64,000 bases of DNA from Leucobacter sp. PH1c (GTDB taxonomy: Bacteria; Actinomycetota; Actinomycetes; Actinomycetales; Microbacteriaceae): positions 124,001 to 188,000 of the forward strand of contig NZ_AYMV01000020.1 in NCBI RefSeq assembly GCF_000633415.1. Direction: 5' to 3'. The first letter of the stretch is position 1, and each line of letters opens with the position of its first letter. Made by a program: the position numbers and the translations under genes. Under the pieces are notes generated by a model. The model was not told where the DNA came from and ran no database searches. It saw only the letters and a program-made list of their open reading frames with translations. Shown piece after piece: positions 39,025 through 48,762 of this stretch.

Positions 39025-39960
39025 ATGACGACCGCCGACGCTCAGGATCCCGAGTTCCGCTTCCTCCCCGGCGACGCTCTGCGGGCCGGGCGCACGGCGC
39101 CGCTGCCGCCCGTGACGCGCGTCTCCGCCTCGGTCGGCGAGGGGCGCCGGCTCAGCGGCCTCTCGTTCGATACTCCTGCGGCGCCGCGGATCGTGGCGCT
39201 CCACGGCGCGGGGTTGAACGCGCACAGCTTCGATCCTTTCCTCCTCGCGCTCGGGGCCCCCGCGCTCGCGCTCGACCTCCCGGGGCACGGCCGCAGCGAC
39301 TGGCGGGCCGACGGCGACTACCGCCCCGATCACCTCGCGGACGACGTCGCGACGGCGCTCGAAGCGCTCGCCCCCGAGCCCGTCGTGCTGCTCGGCCACT
39401 CCCTCGGCGGGCTCACCGCGGCGCTCGTCGCCGCGGCGCAGCCGGAGCGCGTGCGGGCCCTCGTCATCGTGGACATCACTCCGGGGCTCTCTCCCGCGCG
39501 CGACGCCGGAGCGGTGACGGAGTTCATCCGCGGGCAGCGCAGCTTCGCCGACGTCGCGGAGGCCGTGGATCGCGCGATCGCGTTCGGGATCGGCTCCGAC
39601 CGCGCCGCGCTCACCCGCGGGGTGACGCTGAACACGCGCACGCGCGCCGACGGCCGACTCGAGTGGACGCACCACCTCGCCCACCTCGATGCGCCCGCAA
39701 CGGGCGCGGACCCGGCGGGCGAGGACCCGCAGCCCTACGCCCCCATCTGGGCCTCGCTGCAGACCGTGACGGCCCCGATCCTCCTCGTTCGCGCGAGCTC
39801 CGGGATGGTGAGCGACGCCCTCGCGAAGGAGTGGCGGGAGCAGCTGCCCGAGGCGACCATCCGCGAAGTGTCCGGGCCGCACAATCTGCACGAGGCAGCG
39901 CCCGTCGCACTCGCCGAGGCGGTCGCCTCACTGCTCGCCACGGCACCGGACCGCACGTAA
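39025..39960 (+). CDS. Alpha/beta fold hydrolase
   Basis: 311 residues. The catalytic Ser is in VLLGHSLGGLTAAL, the oxyanion region is VALHGAGLNAHSFD, and the His is probably in SGPHNLHEAAP near the C terminus. The helix-turn DLPGHGRSDW is classic for this fold. Esterase or C-C hydrolase roles are possible; the substrate is unknown. No signal peptide is seen. ATG 39025 follows TAGACT by 6 bp. Confidence 0.88.
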   Translation: MTTADAQDPEFRFLPGDALRAGRTAPLPPVTRVSASVGEGRRLSGLSFDTPAAPRIVALHGAGLNAHSFDPFLLALGAPALALDLPGHGRSDWRADGDYRPDHLADDVATALEALAPEPVVLLGHSLGGLTAALVAAAQPERVRALVIVDITPGLSPARDAGAVTEFIRGQRSFADVAEAVDRAIAFGIGSDRAALTRGVTLNTRTRADGRLEWTHHLAHLDAPATGADPAGEDPQPYAPIWASLQTVTAPILLVRASSGMVSDALAKEWREQLPEATIREVSGPHNLHEAAPVALAEAVASLLATAPDRT

Positions 39961-40104
39961 CAACCCTGCAACAAGGCTCGGCTCAGGTGGAGTCGGCGCG
40001 GAGCGAGGCGTAGTCTCGGCTACCGATGCTCGCGCAGGGTCGCGCGGGGAATCGCTGTTCTTCCCCACGCGCGACCGCCGCGCGCTCGACCCGAGGAGTC
40101 CGTC

Positions 40105-40194
40105 CCCGTGCCCCATTCCCCCGTGCCGGAATCTGCCGCGCCCGGATCCCCCGTGCCCGATTCCGTCGTGCTCGATTCCGTCGTGCCCGATTCC
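40105..40194 (+). repeat. Six tandem 15-bp units at the start of a coding region
   Basis: The unit, best seen as GTCGTGCCCGATTCC (40180-40194), repeats in frame six times with drift. It encodes pentapeptides of form (P/L)-x-S-x-x. The proposed start codon (40108) lies inside the first unit, and several later units also offer an in-frame GTG. Confidence 0.85.
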
Positions 40195-41748
40195 AGCGCG
40201 CGAGGAACGGGAGCGCGGCCGCGCAGGCGGCGCGGCAGGATCGCCGCTGCCGCGATCGCGCTCGCGCTCGCCGTGGGCGCGATCGGCACGGGCGCGTACG
40301 CCCTCACTCGCCCGGGCGACGCTGACGGCGCGCACGCGGCGATCGGCGTGATCCTCGAGCCGACGAGTCTCGACGTGCGCCACACGCCGGGCGTCGCCGC
40401 GGGGCAGATCCTCATCGACAACGTGGTCCAGGGCCTCGTCGGCATTCGCCAGGGCAGCGTCTCCGAGGTCGTCCCGGTGCTCGCGACCGAGCTGCCCGAG
40501 GTGAGCGCCGACGGCCGGGAATACACCTTCGTGCTGCGCACGGGAGTGACGTTCCACTCCGGCGCCCCGCTCACCGTCGACGATGCGGTCGCCTCGCTGC
40601 ACGACGCGCTCGGGTCCGCGGAGCCGGGCCGCGCCGCGGTCGAGGTCGCCGGGCTCGACGCGCGCACGGTCCGCCTCACGCTCGCGGAGCCCGATCGGGA
40701 GTTCCTGCGCGAACTCGCGGGGCCGGCCGGGCTGATCGTCCCCGCGTCGCGCGCCGCGGAGCGGGATCGCGGCGTCCGTGTGGACTCCCCCGAGTTCGCG
40801 GTCGACGGGACCGGCCCTTACGCGTTCACGAGTTGGGAGCGCGGGGAGCGGCTCACGCTCACCCGGAATGCCGACTACTGGGGCGAGGCGGGAACGCTTG
40901 CCACGGTCGATTTCCGGTTCCTCCCGCAGGGCCGCGCGGCCGTGCAGGCGCTGAAGTCGGGCGAGGTCGACGTGCACACGGCACTCCTCCCCTCGCTCCG
41001 CGAGGAGTTCGCGGAGAGCCCCGATTTTGCGCTCGAGCGCGCGACCGGGCCCGATGTGTTCACGCTCGCCTTCAACTCCGCGAAGGCCCCGCTCGACGAT
41101 CCGCGCGTCCGCGCGGCGCTCAGCCGTGCCGTCGATCCGGCGGCCATCATCGCCTCGCAGCACGGCGACGGCGCCCCGCTCGGCGGGCCCATCACCCCGG
41201 GCGAGCCCGGCTACGCCGATCTCACGGACGTGAACGCCTACGATCCGGACTCGGCGAGGCAGCTGCTCAGCGAGGCGGGCCAGGAGCACCTGAATCTCAC
41301 GCTCACCGTGCCCGACCACTACGACACCGCCCCGCTCGACCTCCTGAAGGGCCAGTTCTCGGCCGTCGGCGTCGCGCTGACGGTGCGCCGGGTCGAGTTC
41401 CCCGTCTGGCTGGAGCAGGTGTACACGAACCACGACTACCAGCTGAGCTACGTCGACCACGCGGAGACCGACGCCCTCGCGAACTACGGGGACCCCGAGT
41501 CCTACTTCGGCTATGACAGCCCGTTCGTGCGGGATCGGCTGGCCGCGGCGTCGACGGCACCCGATGCCGCGTCTGCCGCGCAGCTCCGCGCCGAGGCTGC
41601 GGAGCGGGTGGCCGCGGACGCACCGGCGAAGTGGCTCTTCACCTACACGCCCACGAACGTGGTCGGCAGGCACGTCGGGGGCTTCCCGAGCGCGAACACG
41701 AACGCGCGGATCAACCTGGCGGGCGTCACGGTCGACGCGCGCAGCTGA
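40108..41748 (+). CDS. Peptide/oligopeptide ABC transporter substrate-binding protein (SBP_bac_5), solitary
   Basis: 546 residues. After six pentapeptide repeats (PHSPV, PESAA, PGSPV...) and a basic patch (RPRRRRGR), one hydrophobic segment (IAAAAIALALAVGAIGTGAY) serves as signal or membrane anchor; there is no lipobox Cys. The rest is the DppA/OppA fold (VILEPTSLDV, LVGIRQG, YTFVLRTGVTFHSGAPLTVD, DGTGPYAFTSW). Binding of peptides or nickel chelates is possible. No permease or ATPase gene is adjacent. The start GTG 40108 lies in the repeat, so other in-frame GTGs could be used. Confidence 0.85.
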   Translation: MPHSPVPESAAPGSPVPDSVVLDSVVPDSSARGTGARPRRRRGRIAAAAIALALAVGAIGTGAYALTRPGDADGAHAAIGVILEPTSLDVRHTPGVAAGQILIDNVVQGLVGIRQGSVSEVVPVLATELPEVSADGREYTFVLRTGVTFHSGAPLTVDDAVASLHDALGSAEPGRAAVEVAGLDARTVRLTLAEPDREFLRELAGPAGLIVPASRAAERDRGVRVDSPEFAVDGTGPYAFTSWERGERLTLTRNADYWGEAGTLATVDFRFLPQGRAAVQALKSGEVDVHTALLPSLREEFAESPDFALERATGPDVFTLAFNSAKAPLDDPRVRAALSRAVDPAAIIASQHGDGAPLGGPITPGEPGYADLTDVNAYDPDSARQLLSEAGQEHLNLTLTVPDHYDTAPLDLLKGQFSAVGVALTVRRVEFPVWLEQVYTNHDYQLSYVDHAETDALANYGDPESYFGYDSPFVRDRLAAASTAPDAASAAQLRAEAAERVAADAPAKWLFTYTPTNVVGRHVGGFPSANTNARINLAGVTVDARS

Positions 41749-41759
41749 GCCGGCGCACG

Positions 41760-41775
41760 GGCTGCCCCGGCAGCC
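41760..41775. terminator. Short hairpin between convergent binding-protein and RsrA genes
   Basis: GGCTGC and GCAGCC arms with a CCCG loop, flanked by one more pair. Confidence 0.4.
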
Positions 41776-41781
41776 GGACTG

Positions 41782-42024
41782 CTATTCGGCGCGGAGGCCC
41801 TGCAGGATCGCGTTGCGCAGATCGACGGGGGCCGCGTTCTCGCGCTCCTCCTCGCAGGCGCGGCGCACGACCTCGGTGAGGCGCAGGCACACGCTCTGCT
41901 CGTTCTGGCACCCCGAACAGGTCTCGATGTGCTCGCGGATCGGAGCGGACTCCTCCGCGCAGAGCTCGCCGCGCAGCAGCTCGTAGAGGTTCGCCTTCGC
42001 CTTCTCGCAACCGCAGTCGCTCAT
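41782..42024 (-). CDS. rsrA: Mycothiol-system anti-sigma factor RsrA
   Basis: 80-residue zinc-binding anti-sigma factor. HIETCSGCQ is the HxxxCxxC core, and further Cys residues occur upstream (CGCEKAK, GELCAEE) and downstream (VCLRL, RRACEEE). In the family, oxidation of the zinc-site Cys releases the sigma factor SigR, turning on thiol defence. ATG 42024 overlaps the SigR stop (ATGA), the usual coupled arrangement. Confidence 0.92.
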   Translation of the reverse strand: MSDCGCEKAKANLYELLRGELCAEESAPIREHIETCSGCQNEQSVCLRLTEVVRRACEEERENAAPVDLRNAILQGLRAE

Positions 42025-42656
42025 GACGCGTCTCCCTTCGCTGTGCGTTTCGCCGTGGTCTTCTTCTGTGCAGGCTTCGTAGTGAGTCCAACGCCCTGCT
42101 CGCGCGCGTATTCCCCGAGCGACTTCCTGAGCCGCGCGCGGCCGCGATGGAGGCGGCTCATCACGGTACCGATCGGCACGCCCGCGATGTCCGCGATCTC
42201 CTGGTAGCTGAAGCCCTCGACGTCCGCGAGGTACACAGCCATGCGGAAGTCCTCGGGGAGCGCGTTGAGCGCGTCGGTCACCACCGTGTCCGGGGTGCGA
42301 TCGATCGCCTCGGCCTCCGCGGAGCGGGCCGACATGGCCGTCGTCGACTCCGCGCCTCCGAGCTGCCAGTCCTCGAGCTCCTCGACCGCGCCGAGATGCG
42401 GCTCGCGCTGCTTCTTGCGATACGTGTTGATGTACGCGTTCGTCATGATCCGGTAGAGCCAGGCCTTGAGGTTCGTGCCCTCCTCGAACGAGGCGAACGC
42501 GGCGAACGCCTTCGCGAAGGTCTCCTGCACGAGATCCTGCGCGTCCGGCGGATTGCGCGTCATCTTCATCGCGGCCCCGTAGAGCTGGTCCAGCAGCGGG
42601 AGCGCCTCGTCGGTGAAGCGCTGCTCGAGCCTCGCCTGGGATGCGGTATCAGTCAC
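42021..42656 (-). CDS. sigR: ECF RNA polymerase sigma factor SigR
   Basis: 211 residues. Region 2 has [20 protein letters not shown] and [20 protein letters not shown]; region 4 has [20 protein letters not shown], then [20 protein letters not shown]. This is the SigR/SigH group that answers disulfide and heat stress and directs thioredoxin and mycothiol genes. The C-terminal 30 residues are Lys/Thr-rich and longer than usual. The GTG start at 42656 lies 7 bp after TAGGAT. No GGGAAT-N-GTT autoregulatory promoter was seen. Confidence 0.93.
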   Translation of the reverse strand: MTDTASQARLEQRFTDEALPLLDQLYGAAMKMTRNPPDAQDLVQETFAKAFAAFASFEEGTNLKAWLYRIMTNAYINTYRKKQREPHLGAVEELEDWQLGGAESTTAMSARSAEAEAIDRTPDTVVTDALNALPEDFRMAVYLADVEGFSYQEIADIAGVPIGTVMSRLHRGRARLRKSLGEYAREQGVGLTTKPAQKKTTAKRTAKGDAS

Positions 42657-42663
42657 ACTCCCG

Positions 42664-42669
42664 ATCCTA
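42664..42669 (-). promoter_or_regulatory. Candidate minus-10 for sigR-rsrA (near-leaderless geometry)
   Basis: TAGGAT is 7 bp (CGGGAGT) before the GTG at 42656. Confidence 0.45.
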
Positions 42670-42724
42670 GCGGGGCAAGCTCCGAGCCCCCGGGATCCCG
42701 CGCACCGCGGGCGGGCGAGCCGGG

Positions 42725-42730
42725 TAGACT
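42725..42730 (+). promoter_or_regulatory. Candidate minus-10 for aroA operon (near-leaderless geometry)
   Basis: TAGACT is 8 bp (CGGTGGGG) before the ATG at 42739. Confidence 0.4.
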
Positions 42731-42738
42731 CGGTGGGG

Positions 42739-44250
42739 ATGCTGATAGGAAAACTGAACCCCGGCAAGGACGGCGATGAGGCGCGCTCCGGCGACGCCCA
42801 GGCGGAAGCGATCCCGCACTGGCCCGCGCCCGCGGGGGACGCGCCGCTCGCGGCCCGCGTCGCACTCCCCGGGTCGAAGTCCCTCACCGGCCGCGAGCTC
42901 ATCCTCGCCGCGCTCGCTGACGGGCCCGGCGTGCTGCGCGCGCCGCTCCACTCGCGCGACTCCGCCCTGATGATCGACGCGCTCCGCGCGCTCGGCACGG
43001 GGATCGAGGAGGTGCCGAGCGCGCACCGCTTCGGCGCGGATCTCCGGGTGACCCCCGCGGCGGAGCTCACGGGATCCACGAGCATCGCGTGCGGCCTCGC
43101 CGGCACCGTGATGCGCTTCGTGCCGCCGCTCGCCGCGCTCGCGCTCGGCCCGGTCGCCTTCGACGGCGACCCCTACGCGCGCAAGCGCCCCATGCGCCCC
43201 CTCCTCGACGCGCTCCGAGCGCTCGGTGCCGACATCGCCGACGAGGGCCGCGGCGCCCTCCCCTTCACGGTGCACGGCACGGGCGGACTGCGCGGCGGCC
43301 GCGTCGAGCTGGACGCGTCGCTGTCGAGCCAGTTCGTCTCGGCGCTGCTGCTCGCGGGCGCGCGCTTCACCGACGGCGTGCACGTGGTTCACACGGGTGA
43401 CCGGCTGCCGAGCGTTCCCCACATCGAGATGACGCTCGCGGCGCTCCGCGCGCGCGGCGTCGACGCGCACTCCCCCGCCCCGGGCGAATGGCGCGTCGCC
43501 CCCGGCCCCATCGCGGCGCTCGATACGACGATCGAGCCGGATCTGTCGAACGCCGCCCCGTTCCTCGCCGCAGCCCTCGTGCTCGGCGGATCCGTCACCG
43601 TGCCCGACTGGCCGGAAACGACCACGCAGGTGGGCGACCAGCTGCGCGCCCTGCTCCCCGAGTTCGGCGCCCGGATCTCGGTCGCTGACGACGGGGCCGT
43701 CACCGCGCACGGCGACGGCCCGCTCCGCGGCGTGCGGCTCGACCTCCCGGAGGCGGGCGAGCTCGCCCCCACCCTCATCGGCCTCGCCGCCCTCGCGGCT
43801 CACGGCAGCGACGGCACCGACGGCGTCGGGAGCGAGATCACGGGCATCGGGCACATCCGGCACCACGAGACCGACCGGATCGCCGCGCTCGTCGCCGAGA
43901 TCCGCGGGCTCGGTGGCGCCGCGGAGGAGCTCCCGGACGGCATCCGCATCGCCCCGGCCGCCCTCCACGGCGGCGTGTGGAACAGCTACGCCGACCATCG
44001 CATGGCGACGACAGGCGCGCTCATCGGGCTCCGGGTGCCCGGCGTCGAGGTCGAGGACATCGCGTGCACGAGCAAGACCCTGCCCGAGTTCCCCGAGCTC
44101 TGGCAGCGCATGCTCGGACGCCACGCGAGCGACGCCGGTGCCGACCCGCTCGACGCGATCGTCGAGCAGAGCGCCGATGGCCTCGGCGCGGCGGCGACCG
44201 CGCTCGGCGGGCTCGGCCGCGCCGCCCGCTCGTTCATCGAGGGGCTGTAA
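42739..44250 (+). CDS. aroA: 3-phosphoshikimate 1-carboxyvinyltransferase (EPSP synthase)
   Basis: 503 residues. It joins shikimate-3-phosphate and phosphoenolpyruvate, step six of the shikimate pathway. Family blocks are [59 protein letters not shown], the catalytic-loop [24 protein letters not shown] and [11 protein letters not shown]. The usual GNAGT is GLAGT here, a form seen in actinobacteria. ATG 42739 gives a 45-residue lead-in before the conserved core. rsgA follows 2 bp after the stop. Confidence 0.95.
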   Translation: MLIGKLNPGKDGDEARSGDAQAEAIPHWPAPAGDAPLAARVALPGSKSLTGRELILAALADGPGVLRAPLHSRDSALMIDALRALGTGIEEVPSAHRFGADLRVTPAAELTGSTSIACGLAGTVMRFVPPLAALALGPVAFDGDPYARKRPMRPLLDALRALGADIADEGRGALPFTVHGTGGLRGGRVELDASLSSQFVSALLLAGARFTDGVHVVHTGDRLPSVPHIEMTLAALRARGVDAHSPAPGEWRVAPGPIAALDTTIEPDLSNAAPFLAAALVLGGSVTVPDWPETTTQVGDQLRALLPEFGARISVADDGAVTAHGDGPLRGVRLDLPEAGELAPTLIGLAALAAHGSDGTDGVGSEITGIGHIRHHETDRIAALVAEIRGLGGAAEELPDGIRIAPAALHGGVWNSYADHRMATTGALIGLRVPGVEVEDIACTSKTLPEFPELWQRMLGRHASDAGADPLDAIVEQSADGLGAAATALGGLGRAARSFIEGL

Positions 44251-44252
44251 GC

Positions 44253-45311
44253 GTGAGCTGGCTCCTCCCGGACGACGACGAGGACGTGCCCTACGGCGAG
44301 TACGCCGATCACCGGGTGCGCGAGCGCCCCAATCCGAAGGCCAACCGGCCCCGCACGAAGCGGCGGCCCGATCACGAGGACGCGATCGTCGGGATGGTGA
44401 CCGGCGTCGACCGCGGGCGCTACGCGGTGCTCGTGCCCGCGGGCGCCGACCCCGAGGACCCGAGCGAGCGCGAGATCGTCGCGGCCCGCGCGCGCGAGTT
44501 GCGTCGCACCCCGATCGTCATCGGCGACCGGGCGCAGATCGTGGGCGACACGAGCGGCGCCGAGGGCAGCCTCGCACGCATCGTCGGGCTCGACGAGCGC
44601 CGCACCCTCCTGCGGCGGAGCGCCGACGACAGCGACACCGTCGAGCGGGTGATGGTCGCGAACGCCGATCAGATGCTCATCGTCATCGCCGCGGCGAACC
44701 CGGAACCGCGCGTGCGCCTCGTCGATCGCTACCTCGTTGCGGCCTACGATGCGGGGATTCAGCCGCTCCTCTGCATCACGAAAGTGGATCTCGCCGACCC
44801 CGATCCCTTCCTCGCCCACTTCGCGGGCCTCGAGGTGCCGGTGTTCCGTTCCGCCCGAGGCGACGAGCCGCTCGCGGAGATCCGCGAGGCACTCGCCGGC
44901 CGAACGACCGTGTTCGTCGGCCACTCCGGGGTCGGGAAGTCGACGCTCATCAACGCGCTCGTCCCCGAGGCGGGTCGCGCCACCGGGCACGTCAATGAGG
45001 TGACCGGGCGCGGGCGCCACACCTCGTCCTCCTCGGTCGCCCTGCGGGCGGCGACCCCCGGGGCCGTCGACGGCGAGACCGGGTGGGTCATCGACACGCC
45101 GGGCGTGCGCTCCTTCGGTCTCGGCCACGTGACGAGCGATGGGATCCTCCGCGGCTTCACCGACCTCGCCGAGCTGATCGAGCGGTGCCCACGCGGCTGC
45201 ACCCATCAGGAGGATGCCCCCGACTGCGAGCTCGACGTCGCGATCGCCGACGGCCGGCTCGACGCGCTCGGCGCGCTGCGCGTGGAGTCGCTGCGCCGGC
45301 TCCTCAAGTAG
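44253..45311 (+). CDS. rsgA: Ribosome small-subunit-dependent GTPase A
   Basis: 352 residues. Circularly permuted GTPase: G4 (ITKVDL) precedes G1 (GHSGVGKSTLINAL) and G3 (DTPGVRSFG). An OB-like N-terminal domain and a C-terminal zinc site (CPRGCTHQEDAPDCELD) frame it. RsgA matures the 30S subunit late in assembly. The GTG start at 44253 comes 2 bp after aroA, so the two are co-transcribed; the aroA-rsgA pairing is common in actinobacteria. Confidence 0.95.
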   Translation: MSWLLPDDDEDVPYGEYADHRVRERPNPKANRPRTKRRPDHEDAIVGMVTGVDRGRYAVLVPAGADPEDPSEREIVAARARELRRTPIVIGDRAQIVGDTSGAEGSLARIVGLDERRTLLRRSADDSDTVERVMVANADQMLIVIAAANPEPRVRLVDRYLVAAYDAGIQPLLCITKVDLADPDPFLAHFAGLEVPVFRSARGDEPLAEIREALAGRTTVFVGHSGVGKSTLINALVPEAGRATGHVNEVTGRGRHTSSSSVALRAATPGAVDGETGWVIDTPGVRSFGLGHVTSDGILRGFTDLAELIERCPRGCTHQEDAPDCELDVAIADGRLDALGALRVESLRRLLK

Positions 45312-45339
45312 GGGTCGGCCCGCTGTCGGCGGTGCTCGC

Positions 45340-45345
45340 TAGGCT
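45340..45345 (+). promoter_or_regulatory. Candidate minus-10 for bcp (leaderless geometry)
   Basis: TAGGCT is exactly 6 bp (GGATGC) before the ATG at 45352. Confidence 0.5.
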
Positions 45346-45351
45346 GGATGC

Positions 45352-45834
45352 ATGACTGAACGTGTGATCCTCGAGCCCGGCCAGCCCGCCCCCGACTTCT
45401 CCCTTCCCGATCAGGACGGCGTCACCCGCACGCTCGCCGAGTTCCGCGGTGAGAAGGTGGTGCTCTTCGTCTACCCGCAGGCGATGACGCCAGCCTGCAC
45501 CAAGGAGGCGTGCGAGTTCCAGGAGTCGGTCGCCCCGCTCGCGGAGGCTGGCTACCGGGTGCTCGGCCTCTCGCGCGACGCGGTCGAGCGCCAGCGCCGC
45601 TTCGCGGACCGGGACGGCCTCGAGTACCCGCTGCTCAGCGACCCGGACGCGAGCGTGCACCGCGCCTACGGCGCCTACGGCGAGAAGAACAGCTACGGGC
45701 GCATCATCGAGGGCGTCATCCGCTCGACCTTCGTGATCGACGAGGAGGGGCGCATCGAGCACGCCCTCGTGAACATCAAGGCGACGGGCCACGTCGCGCG
45801 CGTGCTGAAGCTGCTCGGCGTCGCGCAGGGCTAG
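45352..45834 (+). CDS. bcp: Peroxiredoxin Bcp (thioredoxin-dependent thiol peroxidase)
   Basis: 160 residues. The peroxidatic Cys is in AMTPACTKEACEFQES, with the second Cys five residues on, the Bcp/PrxQ pattern. The N terminus (ILEPGQPAPDFSLPDQDGVT) and VIRSTFVIDEEGRI are typical. It reduces H2O2 and organic peroxides using thioredoxin. A perfect 19-bp terminator follows. ATG 45352 lies 6 bp after TAGGCT. Confidence 0.93.
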   Translation: MTERVILEPGQPAPDFSLPDQDGVTRTLAEFRGEKVVLFVYPQAMTPACTKEACEFQESVAPLAEAGYRVLGLSRDAVERQRRFADRDGLEYPLLSDPDASVHRAYGAYGEKNSYGRIIEGVIRSTFVIDEEGRIEHALVNIKATGHVARVLKLLGVAQG

Positions 45835-45843
45835 CCCCGGCTG

Positions 45844-45890
45844 CGCCACGGGCGCCGCACCCGCGTGATCGGGGTGCGGCGCCCGTGGCG
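45844..45890. terminator. Perfect 19-bp hairpin after bcp
   Basis: Stem 45844-45862 with 45872-45890 and a 9-nt loop. It lies between bcp and the convergent membrane protein gene. Confidence 0.85.
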
Positions 45891-45914
45891 TCTCCGCGCC
45901 TTCGACGCGGGCCC

Positions 45915-46328
45915 CTAGGCCTCCGGCACGGCGGGGGCGTCGGGCTTCGCCAGCACGGCCGCGACAAAGCCCACGAGGGCGAGCACGAGCAGTTCCAAGC
46001 CGAGCGTGGCCTGCGGGCCGAGGAGCCCCTGCAGGATCCCCGTCGCCGCGGCGAAGAGCAGCACGTGGATCGTGATCGAGGAGCCGCGCACCCAGCTCGC
46101 GCGGCGCTTCCATGCGCCCCACGCGGTGGCCGCGATCCAGACCCACCAGATGGCCACGGCGAGCAGCAGGCTGAGGCGGCTGCCGAGCGGCTCGTCACCC
46201 GCGGCGAAGAAGCCGATGAGCACGTTCCAGAGCAGCCACGCGCCGCCGATCACCTCGATCGCCAGCACGATGCGCAGCGCGACCCACCCGACCCGGGTCG
46301 GCAGGTGATCGGAGGGTGTCGCGTTCAT
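45915..46328 (-). CDS. Small integral membrane protein, function unknown
   Basis: 137 residues with four predicted membrane spans (about 14-36, 48-66, 80-98 and 105-125), among them IVLAIEVIGGAWLLWNVLIG and LSLLLAVAIWWVWIAATAWG. Both ends are short and charged. I do not recognise the family. The start ATG 46328 has AGAGAG upstream; a start at 46355 is less likely because it reads through the AT-rich regulatory region. It is divergent from whiB. Confidence 0.8.
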   Translation of the reverse strand: MNATPSDHLPTRVGWVALRIVLAIEVIGGAWLLWNVLIGFFAAGDEPLGSRLSLLLAVAIWWVWIAATAWGAWKRRASWVRGSSITIHVLLFAAATGILQGLLGPQATLGLELLVLALVGFVAAVLAKPDAPAVPEA

Positions 46329-46350
46329 TTCGGCTCTCTTTCCCAGTGAT

Positions 46351-46397
46351 TGCAAATTGACTATTGATTTGCATTCATTTCCGTGGAACTATATATT
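46351..46397 (+). promoter_or_regulatory. whiB promoter with inverted repeat over the minus-35
   Basis: TTGCAT (46369-46374), 17 bp, TATATT (46392-46397) in an unusually AT-rich patch. TGCAAAT (46351-46357) and ATTTGCA (46367-46373) form an inverted repeat with a 9-bp spacer that overlaps the minus-35. The leader before the start codon is about 115 nt. Confidence 0.6.
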
Positions 46398-46519
46398 CCG
46401 TCGAGTTTCGCGCACACCGACGTGAGCATTCTCAGCCACGTATTCAGGTAACGGCGGCGCGAATTCTAGGCTATCCGGTCTCTCTGAGTTCGCGTGCCCG
46501 CGTCGCACTTAAGGAGAAC

Positions 46520-46771
46520 ATGATGGATTGGCGTGAACAGGCTGCGTGCCTCACTGTGGACCCCGAGCTTTTCTTCCCGGTCGGCAACACCGGCCCCGCG
46601 GTGGAGCAGATCGAGCGCGCCAAGTCGGTCTGCGCCCGCTGCACCGTCACCGAGATGTGCCTCCAGTACGCGATGGACACCGGCCAGGATTCCGGCGTCT
46701 GGGGCGGTCTCAGCGAAGATGAGCGCCGCGCGCTGAAGCGTCGCGCCGCGCGCGCACGCCGCGCCTCCTAA
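46520..46771 (+). CDS. WhiB family Fe-S transcription factor (WhiB1-like)
   Basis: 83 residues. The four cluster Cys are in WREQAACLTVDP and SVCARCTVTEMCLQ (C, then C-x2-C-x5-C). The turn is SGVWGGLSEDERRALKRR, followed by a basic tail. The short form fits WhiB1/WhmE. It binds a [4Fe-4S] cluster and the housekeeping sigma factor. AAGGAG precedes two tandem ATGs (46520 and 46523); the first is given, but the second has the better spacing. Confidence 0.93.
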   Translation: MMDWREQAACLTVDPELFFPVGNTGPAVEQIERAKSVCARCTVTEMCLQYAMDTGQDSGVWGGLSEDERRALKRRAARARRAS

Positions 46772-46808
46772 TCCCCCGCGCCGCGCGCGAGACTCGCAGC
46801 CCGCGCTG

Positions 46809-46856
46809 CACGCAGCAGGTCCCGGTCCTCCTCGGAGTGCCGGGACCTGCTGCGTG
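46809..46856. terminator. Perfect 17-bp hairpin after whiB
   Basis: Stem 46809-46825 with 46840-46856 and a 14-nt loop. It lies between whiB and the convergent PLDc_N gene. Confidence 0.8.
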
Positions 46857-46862
46857 TGCGCG

Positions 46863-47201
46863 TCACTCGGCGCGGGCTCGTTCCGCGCCGTCGGCTCCGG
46901 CGGAGCGCTCCGATCGCTTCCCGCGGCCGCGAGCGAGCAAGTACACGCCCGCGCCGAACAGCGGGAACATCAGGATCACCGCGATCCAGAGGAAGAACTC
47001 CACGAGCGACACCTCGTTCTGACGCTTCACGAGCACTGCGAGCGCCCACACCGCGAGCCCCAGGATGAGCACGGCGATCACGGAGAAGGCGACGTCGTAC
47101 CCCGTCGGCAGGAGCGGGTTCACGCGCTCCGCAGCGGGCGCGAGCACCGGAGAAACGGCGGCCGGCACGGCCAGCTCGGTCAGCGCACTCAGCGCGGTCA
47201 T
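46863..47201 (-). CDS. PLDc_N domain membrane protein
   Basis: 112 residues. The core is FSVIAVLILGLAVWALAVLV, then QNEVSLVEFFLWIAVILMFP, LFGAGVYLLA: two spans of the PLDc_N domain, which is found alone in small membrane proteins or ahead of cardiolipin synthase. The N terminus is Ala/Val/Pro-rich and weakly hydrophobic. The tail is charged. The exact start is unclear (ATG 47201, GTG 47210 or TTG 47219); none has a strong binding site. Function unknown. Confidence 0.8.
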   Translation of the reverse strand: MTALSALTELAVPAAVSPVLAPAAERVNPLLPTGYDVAFSVIAVLILGLAVWALAVLVKRQNEVSLVEFFLWIAVILMFPLFGAGVYLLARGRGKRSERSAGADGAERARAE

Positions 47202-47255
47202 GGGGGTCACGGCTCTCAACTCTCGGTGCGGCGGGAACGGGGCCGGCGCAGACAG

Positions 47256-47294
47256 CGAAGCGCCCCCGCACCAGAATAGTGCGGGGGCGCTTCG
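47256..47294 (-). terminator. Perfect 16-bp hairpin after argG
   Basis: Stem 47256-47271 with 47279-47294, loop CAGAATA, 35 bp past the argG stop. Confidence 0.85.
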
Positions 47295-47328
47295 GATGCC
47301 CAGGTCGGCCCGGATCCCGGGCCGCGTT

Positions 47329-48759
<1,431 letters not shown>

Positions 48760-48762
<3 letters not shown>

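Noticed and set aside
46364-46519. Longer N terminus for WhiB
   Set aside because: It would translate the promoter and leader. WhiB1-type proteins begin at the MDWRxxAAC block, where AAGGAG is found.
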